In this document: positions 22,871-33,660 of the stretch, piece after piece | Layout: each line of letters starts with the position of its first letter | Numbering within the stretch: position 1 is the stretch's first letter | Assembly: GCA_010094025.1 (NCBI GenBank) | Contig: ML991784.1 | Location: forward strand, 248,001-312,000 | Length of the DNA: 64,000 bases | Source of the DNA: Viridothelium virens | Taxonomy: Eukaryota; Ascomycota; Dothideomycetes; Trypetheliales; Trypetheliaceae | Direction: 5' to 3' | Notes under the pieces: generated by a model | What the model saw: the letters and a program-made list of their open reading frames with translations, nothing else | Told to the model about the DNA's origin: nothing | Databases searched by the model: none | Made by a program: the position numbers and the translations under genes

Positions 22871-23890
22871 TTATTCATAAAACACCAAACATCGGACCTC
22901 AATGCTCTGCCGTCCTGGAGCATCAGCTTTGGTCTGAGGATCTATGAAGGCGGTATGAGGCGTTCTCACGGCCTCCCCATCCCATCCTCCTGGCATCCCC
23001 TCCCCTCTGCTATCAAAGCACTTCAGGAACATCACCTCATCAGGTGTCATGTCCTTCACATAATAAAATTTATGCTGGTCACTTGCCGCCACTGCCAATG
23101 TCTCTCCCTTGACCTCATACCCGTCAGTCGAGTTCCATGACTCAGGATTTGGCAACTTCTCCTTGCCGCGGTCATCGTCCGCATCTCCCTCCATAGGCGA
23201 ATCTGACCGCTTGGGGTACAATAGGTCGACAGGAATAAAGTCTTTGGGCTGCGTGGACCGCCAATCGATAACGGCGAGAGGGAAGTCTGACGCCGCATGC
23301 TCGATAGGTCGCCAGACATTGATGATCTGGTATCGTCCCTTCAACAGCTCTTCAGCCTCAGCGGCGGGCAGATGGCGCCTAACGCGAACGGCCGCAGCAC
23401 CTGGTGTCTGGTCGACGTGGACCTGCTGGACAGGTTGCCGCGGGGCATCCTTCTGTCGGCGCCGTATGGTGTGGTCGAAGATGACGACTTTCTTAACACC
23501 GGGGAGGCGAGATTTGAGGAGTGACTCAACTTCGGAATAGTACCCTTCACGGACGGCTTTGTCATCGGTAAAGGATTTTTCTAGGGCCGGTGAGTTATAG
23601 ATGGCGAATCCGGAGTTGTCGGTTGTGAAGTCAGAACTGGAGTCGCGGATATCATGAACCAAGCGTTGGTAATCGCGCAACTTGAAGGAGGACCCCGGAC
23701 CATCGACTTTGGTCCATGGCTTCGGCGCAGTCGAAGAGGAGAGGTCTATGTATTTAAATGTAGCTGTTGTCATAATCGCTCTTTGAGACAATGGTTGTCC
23801 GAAAGAAGGAAATTTGGTAATTGGGAGCGGGGCGCTGTCTGTTAGAGCTTTACAGAGTGTTCGTCTAACCTGAGGCAAGCGCAAGATCAT
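22871..23890 (-). CDS. CmcJ/AsaB/NvfI-type oxygenase (GA4 desaturase-like family)
   Basis: One open frame of 339 residues. A second Met (MTTATFKYIDL) would remove 38 residues that look like a presequence (MILRLPQVRRTLCKALTDS). The family's metal site is suggested by VHVDQTPGAA (H-x-D). The NVWRPI motif, then PHTAFIDP and the closing RQSIEVRCLVFYE, are the usual landmarks of fungal AsaB/CmcJ-like proteins. Members with known chemistry are non-haem Fe(II)/2-oxoglutarate enzymes in secondary metabolism, and many are uncharacterised. The gene converges on MIOX and is divergent from the VOC gene. Confidence 0.8.
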   Translation of the reverse strand: MILRLPQVRRTLCKALTDSAPLPITKFPSFGQPLSQRAIMTTATFKYIDLSSSTAPKPWTKVDGPGSSFKLRDYQRLVHDIRDSSSDFTTDNSGFAIYNSPALEKSFTDDKAVREGYYSEVESLLKSRLPGVKKVVIFDHTIRRRQKDAPRQPVQQVHVDQTPGAAAVRVRRHLPAAEAEELLKGRYQIINVWRPIEHAASDFPLAVIDWRSTQPKDFIPVDLLYPKRSDSPMEGDADDDRGKEKLPNPESWNSTDGYEVKGETLAVAASDQHKFYYVKDMTPDEVMFLKCFDSRGEGMPGGWDGEAVRTPHTAFIDPQTKADAPGRQSIEVRCLVFYE

Positions 23891-24184
23891 TAGCTTTCAA
23901 GAGATGGAGAAAGTGATAAGATATAGAGTATATACGTTTTTTCAAGGCCTTGGCGGGATATAAGTAAGTTACCTTAGATAGAAGACAATTGAATATTAAT
24001 AAAATAGATGATTGGAAATATACAATGGCGTCATTCTGCCGGCGGGCGCAAGACTTGCTCGGCTTGCTTTTCCGCGAGTTATCTCCGCATTCTCCTACAA
24101 ATCAAACCTTCACCAAGTCAAGCTCTTCTGAGCAGACGAAAGCTGACTACTCCAATATTGGACAAGATCCACGAAGAAGGTGTC
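23891..24184. promoter_or_regulatory. Divergent promoter between the CmcJ-like and VOC genes
   Basis: 294 bp between the two chosen starts, AT-rich with runs such as AATTGAATATTAATAAAAT. If the longer VOC start near 24008 is used, the gap shrinks to about 120 bp. Confidence 0.4.
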
Positions 24185-24700
24185 ATGGCAATCTTGAGGG
24201 CTACCAAATCGATTTCTTCTCCCAGACTTCACGCCTCATATTACTCAACTGGTTTCAATCCAAGCATTCGAAGGATGTCGACGACTAATCCAATTGCTAG
24301 GGTTAAGTCGCTGGACCATCTCGTCTTGACTGTTAAGGACATCCCCACTACTATATCCTTTTATGAAAAGTATCTTGGCATGAAATCCACTTCTTTCGGT
24401 TCATCTTCGTCCATATCCCCACCTGCCAAGCGCTACGCTCTCTCCTATGGCACGCAAAAGATCAATCTGCACCAATTAGGTGCCGAGTTTGAACCGAAGG
24501 CAAAGAGTGTTTGCCCGGGTAGTGCGGACTTATGTTTCGTTTCTGACACGTCTGTTGATCAAATTCTGATGAGGCTGAGAGAAGAAGGCCTTGAGGTGCT
24601 AGAGGGAGGCGAAGTAGTAGAGAGGACAGGAGCTGTGGGAAAGCTCAGGAGCGTCTACATTCGTGATCCTGATGGCAACCTTATAGAGTATGCTCATTGA
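24185..24700 (+). CDS. Glyoxalase-fold (VOC) protein, GLOD5-like
   Basis: The VOC domain runs from SLDHLVLTVKDI (His ligand) through KINLHQLG to the end VYIRDPDGNLIEYAH (Glu ligand), the usual single-module pattern of GLOD5/YwbC-like proteins. The frame is open further upstream. The Met at 24185 (MAILRATKSISSPRLHASYY) gives 171 residues with a mitochondrial-type presequence; the Met at 24275 (MSTTNPIARV) would give a cytosolic form. Both may be used. The substrate is unknown. The metal ligands look intact. Confidence 0.82.
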   Translation: MAILRATKSISSPRLHASYYSTGFNPSIRRMSTTNPIARVKSLDHLVLTVKDIPTTISFYEKYLGMKSTSFGSSSSISPPAKRYALSYGTQKINLHQLGAEFEPKAKSVCPGSADLCFVSDTSVDQILMRLREEGLEVLEGGEVVERTGAVGKLRSVYIRDPDGNLIEYAH

Positions 24701-24984
24701 GACTTGGCGCATATGCAATCGCCGCGTATGATTGCGACTAAGCTTCAAGATCAGTATTGCTAATTTCGTCGCCTCTTCTAGGATCTCGAATTATGGGTCA
24801 TAAACGAAGAAGTAATTGCGAAAGCGTGATTCTTGATCAAGGAGGAACAGCTTTCGGCTTCTTCACAACCAACTGCTTCGGATCTTCCAGATGACTTAAC
24901 CATGTCTGCACGGTTTCACACATGCCACGCTCATTTACAGACCTAGAGACGATGGGATACTTGCAGGGACTTATGTGTAGTACG
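24701..24984 (-). other. Orphan coding-like C-terminal fragment
   Basis: On the minus strand, about 24985 to 24839, one frame reads ...HISPCKYPIVSRSVNERG and ...TWLSHLEDPKQLVVKKPKA before a stop. It has no start of its own and abuts the decayed dehydrogenase. It looks like the last exon of a lost gene. I do not recognise the family. Confidence 0.3.
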
Positions 24985-26000
24985 CTCCGGATGCGTACAG
25001 GGCAGCTTTATATCGAGTCTTTTCGTTCCGCGGGTCCCACACCGCCCGCTCAATGACCTACGAGTCAAAAGGGTATCGTCCCATGGTAGTTTCCACGTTC
25101 TAAAACGCTGCGAAGTCGAATATGCGATCGGCAGCCGGCATGGTGAGCAATGATGCTTGCCTGAGCACGTACCGCATCAAAAAGCCAGTCAGCGTGTTGC
25201 AGCCTCAGCTTATCGAAGTCAACCGTCAATGCGTCAATGGATAGATGGTTCCGGGTTTGTGGGGGATGGGTGGGTAGAAAACCCACGGTACTGGAAACTT
25301 GCATGGGCGATGGGGTTTTGTATTGGCCGGACTTCAGCTTCGAAGCTTTTGCCGCCTCTGGTGGCTTACAACTCGTGTGCACCGTACTGTATCGTCTCCT
25401 TACGCTTGGCTTCGCTGCTTGAGAAGACTACCACCTCGCAGTCGGCTTTATTCGCGGACTGGATCGCAAGGTGTCCCAGTCCACCCATTCCAATGATGCC
25501 AACACGCCGAGTAGCTCGGACGTCGAACACATCAGAGATATTAGACATGTTAGTGCCATCTCACATAAGAGCACAACCGGCAGCTAGACTTGTCTTCGGC
25601 GGAGGCGTGTGGACAAATATCTCCTGAAAGAGGACGTGAAGACCTGGAACCAATGTCAACTTCGCTAAAGGCATAGAAAAGTCTATTGGGGCAAGAACTC
25701 TCGAGGCTGTCGATGCATTGCTGGCACTTGAGGCACGATGAATGCTGGTGGCCGAATGCGACAGCTCAACCATTGGGCATGGATCAGCGATGTCAAAGGT
25801 GTACATCGGTGGCAAGCTAGGATGAAGCTACATTCAACGATAGCTGCTCCTTCGTGACCAAGATCCATGTCTTCGTTAAGGAAATGCTCACCAGTCCCAC
25901 ATAGACCGCAATGCGTAACCCGTAAGACGTTCTCTGTACAATACGTCGGGAAGGATGATCCCTTGTAGAACGCGAAGTTCAGGCTGGAGTCTGCGAACCA
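24985..26000 (-). pseudogene. Decayed zinc alcohol dehydrogenase (MDR, cinnamyl-alcohol type)
   Basis: Pieces of one MDR protein occur in order on the minus strand but in different frames. From about 26000: LRVTHCGLCGTGEHF and DLGHEGAAIVE (catalytic zinc site). Then HQHSSCLKCQQCIDSLESSC (structural zinc). Then RRVGIIGMGGLGHLAIQSAN (NAD fold) and SSEAKRKETIQYGAHEL, followed at once by a stop. After the stop come ATRGGKSFEAEV, LTVDFDKLRLQHADWLFDAV and TRYKAALYASGA, the family's end. At least four frame changes or stops separate them, more than introns can explain. The remaining identity shows the decay is fairly recent. Confidence 0.72.
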
Positions 26001-26929
26001 GAGCTAGGACCGGCTCGTGCTTGCAAACCAAGCTTCAAGGTCTCGGGGAATATGGTCCGATGGACGTCAAACACTTATCGTGCAGCACTCAGTCCCATGG
26101 GTTCAAGTTGGAGCGATGCCTACGAGGGAGTGCGATGTAACGGTGGGTGCATTCGAAGGACAAGAAATCGTAGCCCCAATTGCGCGATTTAGAAGTGTGG
26201 AGATAGGGCTAAGTCGCCTTCTTCCGTGATATCCGTACTCTAATGTTACAGCCAACATCTAAGCGCGCATGGCGCCTCATACGCGGTGGGGGCTTGCATC
26301 CGCACGGCCCGTACAGTGAGACGGGAAGAGTTCGGTACCTAGATGCCATTGATGTACCCCATCTTGCCGATCGGCGTTTTGTACGACAACTCTCATCTCC
26401 GCATCTGCACGTCTGCATTTCCATCTCACCACCTTACCTGGCTGCATTTCTTTGCGGACAAAACCCCCAGCCCCGTTGTAGTCGGCTCCGCCAATCAGTC
26501 CGGCATCTCAGGTCACGTGGTAATAAGAAGTGCGGCCTTGGATGTTGACTGCAGGGAGATACCTTAAGATGCAAAGAATCATTGGCTTTTCAAAATATCC
26601 TAAGGAGAGAAGTAGGAGGTGGAAAGTCACACCTAAACATAAAGACAAAAAGGAGAAGCGTCTCATGATGCATAGGGTAGTAATCCTCTTTCTGCTCCAT
26701 GTGGTCTGCGATGCCCTCAGTGAATGCTCGGCCACCTCCACTATCCTCAAGCTCCTGTATTGAGGCACAAAAATCATCCCTACCTTCCAATCTACATGAA
26801 GCATCCACATACTTCTATGCATCTAAATAGATCCTGAGACCATATATTCCCTGCTTCAGCTGTAACTGCACGTCTTCACAGGCTTCCTACTCGGGTATCC
26901 GCAACGACTCTCAAAGGTGCCAAAGAAAG
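26001..26929. other. Intergenic between two gene relics
   Basis: No supported gene. Short frames on both strands overlap. The stretch may be further debris from the relics on either side. Confidence 0.4.
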
Positions 26930-27388
26930 TTGGTACGTCCAGGCTGCAAAATCTCATTCACAGATCCGAAAATTTTGCCGAAGGTGCCAGCAGATGGCCT
27001 CCAACGCGATGAGCCTCTAGGAGAGACTGAGATGCCCAAGCGGACTTTCAGTCCAATGAACATCGTTGCCGCTGCCTTCAATATCTGTCAGACGTGGGCA
27101 GGTGCAGGTGTGACCTCTGTCCTTGAAATTGCCCACGGCGATGGTGTTGATCTTGTCTTCTATGGCATGGTAATTATGATCTTCCTCTACGGAGCCACTG
27201 CCACCATCATTACCGTACCTCCTCAGATCGTGATTGGCATCGCAAGGTTTTGTGATGCTGCCTACGTGAACCAACGTTGGCACACCTTTCTGTCTCTAGC
27301 CCGCATGAAACTAAAGTTGAGACGAGGACGCTACCGATTGGCCCAGACTGGCGACAAATCGCTTGCAGCAGAGAAAAGGTCACGATAG
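26930..27388 (+). pseudogene. Truncated amino-acid/GABA permease N-terminal fragment
   Basis: The frame resembles the start of an APC-superfamily permease: TEMPKRTFSPMNIVAAAFNI, then QTWAGAGVTSVLEIAHGDG and DLVFYGMVIMIFLYGATAT. This covers the cytoplasmic lead-in and first two membrane segments of fungal choline/GABA-type permeases. The frame then continues into unrelated residues rather than the expected ELASVYPTAGGQ-like loop and ends soon after. Ten further membrane segments are missing, and the next gene follows immediately on the other strand. A very short functional membrane protein is possible but unlikely. Confidence 0.55.
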
Positions 27389-27580
27389 TTTTCATGAAAT
27401 GCGATACGAATTCAATGCGCAGTAGCTTGACAGAAAGATAAGTGGAAGGATGATGAAATACACAGGTTCACTTCTAACGCCATCTCGGTCAATTTGTCCG
27501 GGTATTTACAAGCAATTACAGCAATACTATCACAAACCTCCATAGGTCGTAGCACTCAGAACCAGATTCGTATTCGTCAA

Positions 27581-29268
27581 TCATGCCTTCTTGTCGTTGA
27601 ACTTGGTGACTCCATGCTTCGCAATGGGACTGTCCATCAACGCATCAAAATGGTGCAATGCATATGCATTTTTCCACGTCACATCGATTTCCGTCGCACC
27701 GCGCATTCTCATCTCGTCATCGTAGGCTGAGATGGCATCCGGGAGGGACTGCTTGCCTTCATGGACATCGGCAAGTATTGAAACATATCGTGCAGCGTCC
27801 TCAAGTGCGTTGTTAAGTCCTTGTCCACGGTCTGCAAGACCTAATTAGCATTGTTTACGAACATCGTGCAAGACAACGGAAAGAGCCAGGAAAGGGATTT
27901 AGACACAAAGATAACTTGAAGACGTACAAGGTGCCATGGGATGGGCTGCGTCTCCTGCCAAGGTCGCACGCCCGCCATGATTGTTCCATTTCGGGGGATT
28001 TGGCCAGTCCTTCATGCGGTCAGGATGAATATAAGTATCATCTCTAATCCACATAGCAGCAGACTTGAAGGGCTCGCAGTACGACTGGCTCATCTCTTTA
28101 AGTTGAGCCAGACGCTCTTCGTTCGTTGCTGCCGGCTCCGCATCAACCCATTTCGAGTAAAGCAACTGGAAGACCCAGGTTTCGGGATTATCCGCATCAT
28201 TGATATCTGCGAGACAAAGGAGGGCCATGGTGTCTTGGGAAGGATGAGGAGAGATCTGACACGATTAGTGTTAAGCTAGGAGGGTTCGTTGGCCTTCTTA
28301 GATGAGTACACACCATTATCCAGGGATGATCGAAACTGCGGATGAACTTGGCTTGTTCGGCGGTGAATGTTTGGGTCAGATTCTACAAGTTCTGAGCCCC
28401 AGCCAGGAAAAGAAAACCCCCCAAAGAAAAGAGCGATTAATTGCTCATGACGACTTACGAATACAGTGACAGGTATATGCCGAAGTTTTATCTCTTCTGG
28501 TGGTAAGAGGAAATTGCGCACTGTGCTTCTGACTATTTCTCGTAAGTTATAATTCATTGCAGAGCGAGAGAAGAAAAAGCGTGAAGATAGGAATTGAGCG
28601 AATTCTACACACCGCCGTCGCAGCCTACGAGACATGTGCCCTCTGCTGAGCTACCATCCTCGAAATGCGCAGTAATAGTATCATGATGTTCGTCAACCCG
28701 TAACAATTTCTTGCCGTACTGCGAAGGTTAGACCTCAGATCTCCTCTATGATATCGCAGTCGAGGACTTACTTGCACGTCAATTCCCCGTGAGAGTAGGA
28801 GTCGCAGTTTAGTTCGACTGACTCGCCTTGTGCTATCGGCCGCAATCCTGAACAGACGGTCTCCAGTCTTCCCATTCACCATTGGAATCGTGTGCTCTTG
28901 CTCTTCCGTCATTACTGCATTCGGGTCGTTGTGAGCGGAGCTAAGGTCTTGCTGAATTTCCTCTGGCCAATGCTTGATGTAAGCGCCTCCCCAGTGCAGG
29001 GCCATACTCCATTCCCGCTGCCAATGAACGTATTTGTCTGTATCTTGACGCTCGAAAACTGTCGATAATATGCCGAGCTTCCAAAGATATCTCATTAGCT
29101 TCTGCCAGCGCACTATACAGCTTGGGCCTGCGCACACCTTTTTAAGCCCTTGGGCAACGGAGAGACCGGTCGTTCCTTATGCTATTAGTAAATCCCCTTC
29201 GACAATCGGCACAACTTGGGATTACCGGCACCAATGATCAACACACGCAAATCGCTCGTCTTGTCCAT
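27581..29268 (-). CDS. FAD-dependent monooxygenase 1 (PHBH fold)
   Basis: Eight exons: 29268-29226, 29175-29138, 29077-28772, 28718-28613, 28532-28459, 28382-28314, 28255-27928, 27831-27581. All junctions keep frame and give 404 residues. The FAD-binding GxGxxG is rebuilt across the first splice (LIIGAGTTGLSVAQ). Next comes TVFERQD. The GD-type motif is GCDGGVRSTVR, and the second FAD motif is GDAAHPMAPYRGQGLNNALED. The enzyme belongs with salicylate-hydroxylase-like and secondary-metabolite hydroxylases using NAD(P)H and O2. It is divergent from the aldo-keto reductase. A second family member lies 6 kb away on the same strand. Confidence 0.9.
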
Positions 29269-29986
29269 TGTAGCGGCACTAGGATCAGGGTTCAGCAACA
29301 AAGACATACCACTTCGACCGAACTTGACGTTCAAAGATTCAGAAGAGAACACGGCTCCTCTCTCTTGGATGGGTGGAGAGGGTACAATCAGTGGGGGACG
29401 ACTCCATTGCGAAAGTGCTTAGCCGCGGGATACGGGGGAGTGTGGGCGACTTCGAATAAGGAAAGCTCGATGCAGCGTGCTGCAGCTACCGATGCTACCT
29501 GACCCATCACCCCTACCGTGGGGATCTTGGGCCTCGACGGAGCGGGGACCGCAATCATCGTGCTTTTCATACGATCAATTGCGAACAGACAGATAAGGTA
29601 CTGGAAAAGTGCTAAGTTGAGATGCGGCACGTCCAAAGACCCAAAGTAAGCAAAGGCATACCCGAGAAATGGTCAATCCCTGCCTATCCCGTCCAGTGGG
29701 TAAGTGACGTACCATGATTACTGCGTACCTTACCCAGCGGTCCCAGCCACCCAGCGGTGCAGCCCAGATCTCTCATCCGCTCGGACCATTGCCGTCCGTG
29801 CTTAACCGAAATAGACATCGATCCGACAATCACGTCTTACCCGCGCTGCCCCCCACCTTCGATAATCAGGAAAGTCAGGAATAAGAAAAGAAAAATATCA
29901 ACAAGTCGACCTCTCTTCATATGAATCCGCAACTAGCGAATTTCATCCTCAACAAGACCCCCTCCCACATACTTCACCCAGACATC
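29269..29986. promoter_or_regulatory. Divergent promoter between FAD monooxygenase 1 and the aldo-keto reductase
   Basis: About 720 bp upstream of both divergent genes. No coding frame is supported. Co-regulation of the pair is possible. Confidence 0.45.
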
Positions 29987-31168
29987 ATGGCCGATACCGT
30001 CTATACACTCAACACTGGCGCTCAAATTCCCGCTCTTGGCCTTGGAACATGGCAGTCTGATCCGGGACAAGTCAAGGCTGCTGTCTCCCATGCAATCCAG
30101 AAGGGATATCGCCACATTGACTGTGCGTATGTCTACGACAATGAAGATGAGGTAGGCCAGGGTATCAAGGACGGGTTGGAAAAGAGTGGGATCAAGCGGG
30201 AAGACTTGTTCGTAACAACCAAGTTGTGGTGTACATATCATAGTCGGGTGGAGGAGAACCTGGATAAGAGTTTGAAGAGCTTGGGGCTGGAGTATGTGGA
30301 TCTATATCTGATGCATTGGCCAGTTCCAATGAATCCCAAAGGTCCGTGAGAGATCGGGCAATAACTCGAATGCTCTTCAGTTCTACTTCCTCCCTGGGTT
30401 GGCTGGAGGTCGCAGAGAAGATTCCTCAATTAATGCCGTGCTGACTGGTATTCTGCTCAAAGGCAATAACGAAAAATTCCCTAAACTGCCAGATGGTTCC
30501 CGCGATCTCGACGAGTCGTGGTCGCATTTGCAGACGTGGAGAGAGCTCGAGAAGCTACCAACTACGGGCAAAGTTCGCGCCATCGGTGTCTCGAACTACA
30601 GCGTCAAATACCTTGAGCAGCTCCTCTCCGTTGCATCTGTTACACCTGCTGCGAATCAAATTGAGAACCATCCGTACCTACCCCAGCAAGAGATTGTCGA
30701 TTTCTGCAAGAGCAAGGGAATTCTGGTGGAGGCGTATAGTCCGCTGGGGAGTACGGGGAGTCCTCTATTCCAGGAGCAAGGGGTTCAAGAGGTGGCTGCG
30801 AAACACAAAGTCACAGCAGGGGCGGTGTTGTTAAGTTATCACAGTACAGCATCTTCCCCTCTTCATGTCTCCGATATTGCAACTGCTAATGGATCCTGCA
30901 GTTGCCCGGGGCCTAGTTGTCTTGGCCAAGTCAGTAACGCCTTCAAGGATCGAGGAAAATAGGAATGTTATCAAGCTTGATTCAACAGACGTGGCTGCGT
31001 TGGATAAGATTTCCAACTCCAAGGGTATTACGAGATATGTATATCCCGCATTTGGCGTAAGCATTCCATTTTCTCTCTGGAAAATGCATGTGTGCTCACC
31101 ATGATGACCAGGTCAATGTGGGGTTTCCTGATAAACCCGACGGTAAAATCCTCAAGCAGACATTGTAG
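29987..31168 (+). CDS. Aldo-keto reductase (GCY1/glyceraldehyde-reductase type)
   Basis: Four exons: 29987-30341, 30463-30843, 30902-31056, 31112-31168, giving 315 residues. The catalytic tetrad is visible: Asp and Tyr in DCAYVYDNEDEVG, Lys in TTKLW and His in YLMHWPVP. The NADPH-binding motif is AKSVTPSRIEENRNV, and IGVSNYS and NQIENHPYLPQ are family hallmarks. The first donor (GTCCGT) is weaker than the GTGAGA five bases on, but only the former keeps the frame. Such enzymes reduce aldehydes to alcohols (glycerol, pentitols, uronates). A role as D-glucuronate reductase after MIOX is conceivable, but the gene lies 8 kb away among accessory genes. Confidence 0.93.
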
Positions 31169-31384
31169 TTCCTGAAGATATTCAAACCAAATCGCGTTTG
31201 GGTTTGTAAGTACTTGTAAATGACAGCTAGATGCGGTAGAGCGCTCAAGCGAGCATCCACTGACTTCATGATATACATGAAAATACGAAGATAGATGAGA
31301 GAAAAAGTCAAGAGGGTATCATATTCAAAAAAGAGAAGTTCTTAGATACTCATGGAGTCAACCGTGTGCAAGCAATCAGGCATA

Positions 31385-32543
31385 TCATTTCAATGCTTCA
31401 ATAAGCCATTTTTCCCACCACCTTCGCACGGCAAGCACAGCAGCTCTCCCGTCATTATACCTATCGTCGCCATCGGGGTTCCCGATGACCGCTGCAAAAA
31501 ACCAAAACAGAGCTGCTGTCCAAGTCGCAAGCGCTACGCAAATGCTAAGAAATGGGGAGAGCAAGTGAACCACCAACAGCCTAGGCACACTGTAGCTATT
31601 TCGAGGCGGCTCGGAATAAATGAGTCGCAATTGTAGTTGGAGAAGAGGAGCGAGGTGTTGCGAAAGTTGCTCGATAATGGACGGAAGTTTCGTAAAAATG
31701 CGTAATGGTTGCATGAAGATGACAAGGACGAGAGAGAGGAGGGTCCAGCAAAATATGCCAAAGGAGACAGCAACACAAATGCCCGAAAGATAAATCTGCA
31801 AGACGATTGTTAGGGCGAGCCTGCGGCGAATTGGGTTTTTGTGATCATTACCGTCAAGCGTAACGCATTTTCCTGTACCGGATCTACTTCCGTCTCATCT
31901 TCCTCAATGTAATTCAAGGTGGTTGGATATCCATCATGCATAGGACTCTGCCGACCAGTTAACCGACCACCGCCAAGCATCTCCGCAGAGCGATCATGGC
32001 TTCCTTGAGAAGTGCGTGGGCTTTTGTAAGAGCCCGTGAGGGCACTTTTCCCCTCCGATCGAGGAGATTGAGGCCAAGAAGCAGCTAATCCAATGCTTGT
32101 CCGAGGCGTCTGTGCCGCATGCGAAGCTGATGTTGACACTGTAGAAGCCGCGCTAGGGGAGTGGAGAGGAAGCAGAGCCAGGGAGGTATGCTTGCTGTCG
32201 CGGATTGCTGCAGGCGACAGAGGCGCAACAATCGGTCGACCGAGCAGAGATGGGGACGTTGGATGACTTCTGTCTAGTGGTCCATTGTCGTTCAATTTGG
32301 GGAGTTCTGACATAGGTGGATGGTATCCCTGTACGACCATCATGGACTCAGCGGCCTTGAGGAAGTGGATGAGCTGATTGATCCGGGGCTTCTGAGCTTG
32401 CAAGCGTCCACGGCAAGCAGCTCAAAGGCCGGAGGTGGTGAGGAGTGTGAGCTGTCGTGGTCGCGCCATGATGATATTTCAAGGGCTGAACGGGAGGAGA
32501 GGGGAGAGCGATGTCTTGAAGCAGCATTGGCATCGTAATCCAT
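31385..32543 (-). CDS. Ser/Pro-rich protein with C-terminal membrane segments
   Basis: Proposed exons 32543-32348, 32306-31852 and 31795-31385 give 353 residues. The N-terminal two thirds are disordered, Ser/Pro-rich and dotted with SP/TP sites (TSPSLLGRP, SPRTSQGS). The last exon has two strong membrane segments (IYLSGICVAVSFGIFCWTLL and HLLSPFLSICVALATWTAAL) and a charged tail. The second intron is a normal one. The first junction is awkward: the only splice that keeps frame is 41 nt long, and a one-base frame change at about 32345 would equally join the two reading frames. Function unknown. Confidence 0.6.
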
Positions 32544-33427
32544 TGCAAGTTGGCGGGTCTTGGGTTCTGCTTGAGAGGAAGTCTTGGCAGCTTGGCAAAA
32601 AGGCCTTTATGTACGCCAAGCGGGCGGTCAGCCATTCAGCGCCTGCCAATCGGCCTCCTACGTCCGACTGCCAAGTCCTGCCCGGCCTGCCCGGGACCAG
32701 ATCCTCAGATGAAACACCGCTGCCTTTGTCGTCCTCTTGTCGTCCTGTATTTCTGCTCACTCAACGCTTGACACATCGTCGCTATCGTCCGGCCTTTCTC
32801 CTTTCCGGCCCTGACCAAGCACCGCCATCCAAGACACTGTCCAAAGCCGAGTCCAAATGTAGTCCAATTTTAGTCCAACTCTTGCTCTCCTGCAGCCTGT
32901 GCCCCCCGGGCTCACACACCTGGATTGCCTCCTTTCGGCGAGATGGATTCCGTACTTGGCGTTGGCCTTGGCAAGACGTCCATTTCCTGTGCCAGTTTCC
33001 GAACTCGACACCACCCCAGAAGACATGATCCAAGAGTTCACCAGCAGGCACTAGGATGATTACACATTCGATGACTCTTAGCGAGATTTTGCCTGACGGG
33101 TCGAGTTCCTTGGCAAACCACTTACCCATTACTATGATGACTATGTTCATCCTTCTTCCGCCCCGGTGAGCTCCACCTCTGTCAGCGGGTCTTCGACGCA
33201 CGAGACCTCTCCGCAGTTTCTTGCCTCAACAAAAACTCAGTTGTGTCCTTTCGATTTAGCACACAATCCAAGAGTCAGGCTAGGTGGCTACCTCGATGCT
33301 TGGTAGCAACCACCACAACTATTCATCGACAGGTATCGGCATTAATCTCCATCCGTGTCTTCTGTTGTTCTAGAAAGCATAGTAGCGCGATCGCATTCCG
33401 CCGGTATCGTAAATCGTGATGGATGAT
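32544..33427. other. Upstream region of the Ser/Pro-rich membrane protein gene
   Basis: A long plus-strand open frame runs through here into the opposite gene, but it has no domain and poor coding character. Taken as promoter and intergenic DNA. Confidence 0.45.
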
Positions 33428-33660
33428 CTACTGAGGCGGTTTCTCTAGACCTTTGCAGGGCGGACGAATCGTAAGTCTGGTGCGAAAGTGAGCTAAGTCT
33501 ACCGATAGTCTTGGCTCATCAACCTTCTGCCACTCACCCAGGCGGTCGAAATTCTTTATCACTTCACTCCACTTGTCCTCGTACATGCCGTCTTCGTTGG
33601 GCATATTTATGAATACCAAGAATATCGTCTCAAGAAGTTTCGCATTACCGGCGCAGCTAG
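33428..33660 (-). pseudogene. Orphan exon-like fragment, possible gene relic
   Basis: The minus strand reads ...GNAKLLETIFLVFINMPNED, then DKWSEVIKNFDRLGEWQKVD and a basic end closing in EKPPQ. Composition and codon choice look coding, but upstream the frame closes and no partner exon was found. It may be the last exon of a decayed gene. The family was not recognised. Confidence 0.3.

Noticed and set aside
25157-25627. A 156-residue plus-strand frame
   Set aside because: It is the antisense of the decayed alcohol dehydrogenase, which matches a known family in order.
29987-31168. Assigning the aldo-keto reductase as the D-glucuronate reductase of the inositol locus
   Set aside because: The family is broad, the gene lies 8 kb from MIOX beyond relics, and it is divergent from an FAD monooxygenase. 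The link is kept only as a possibility.
32435-33028. A 197-residue plus-strand frame
   Set aside because: It overlaps the start of the opposite Ser/Pro-rich gene, has no domain and poor composition. More likely promoter DNA.
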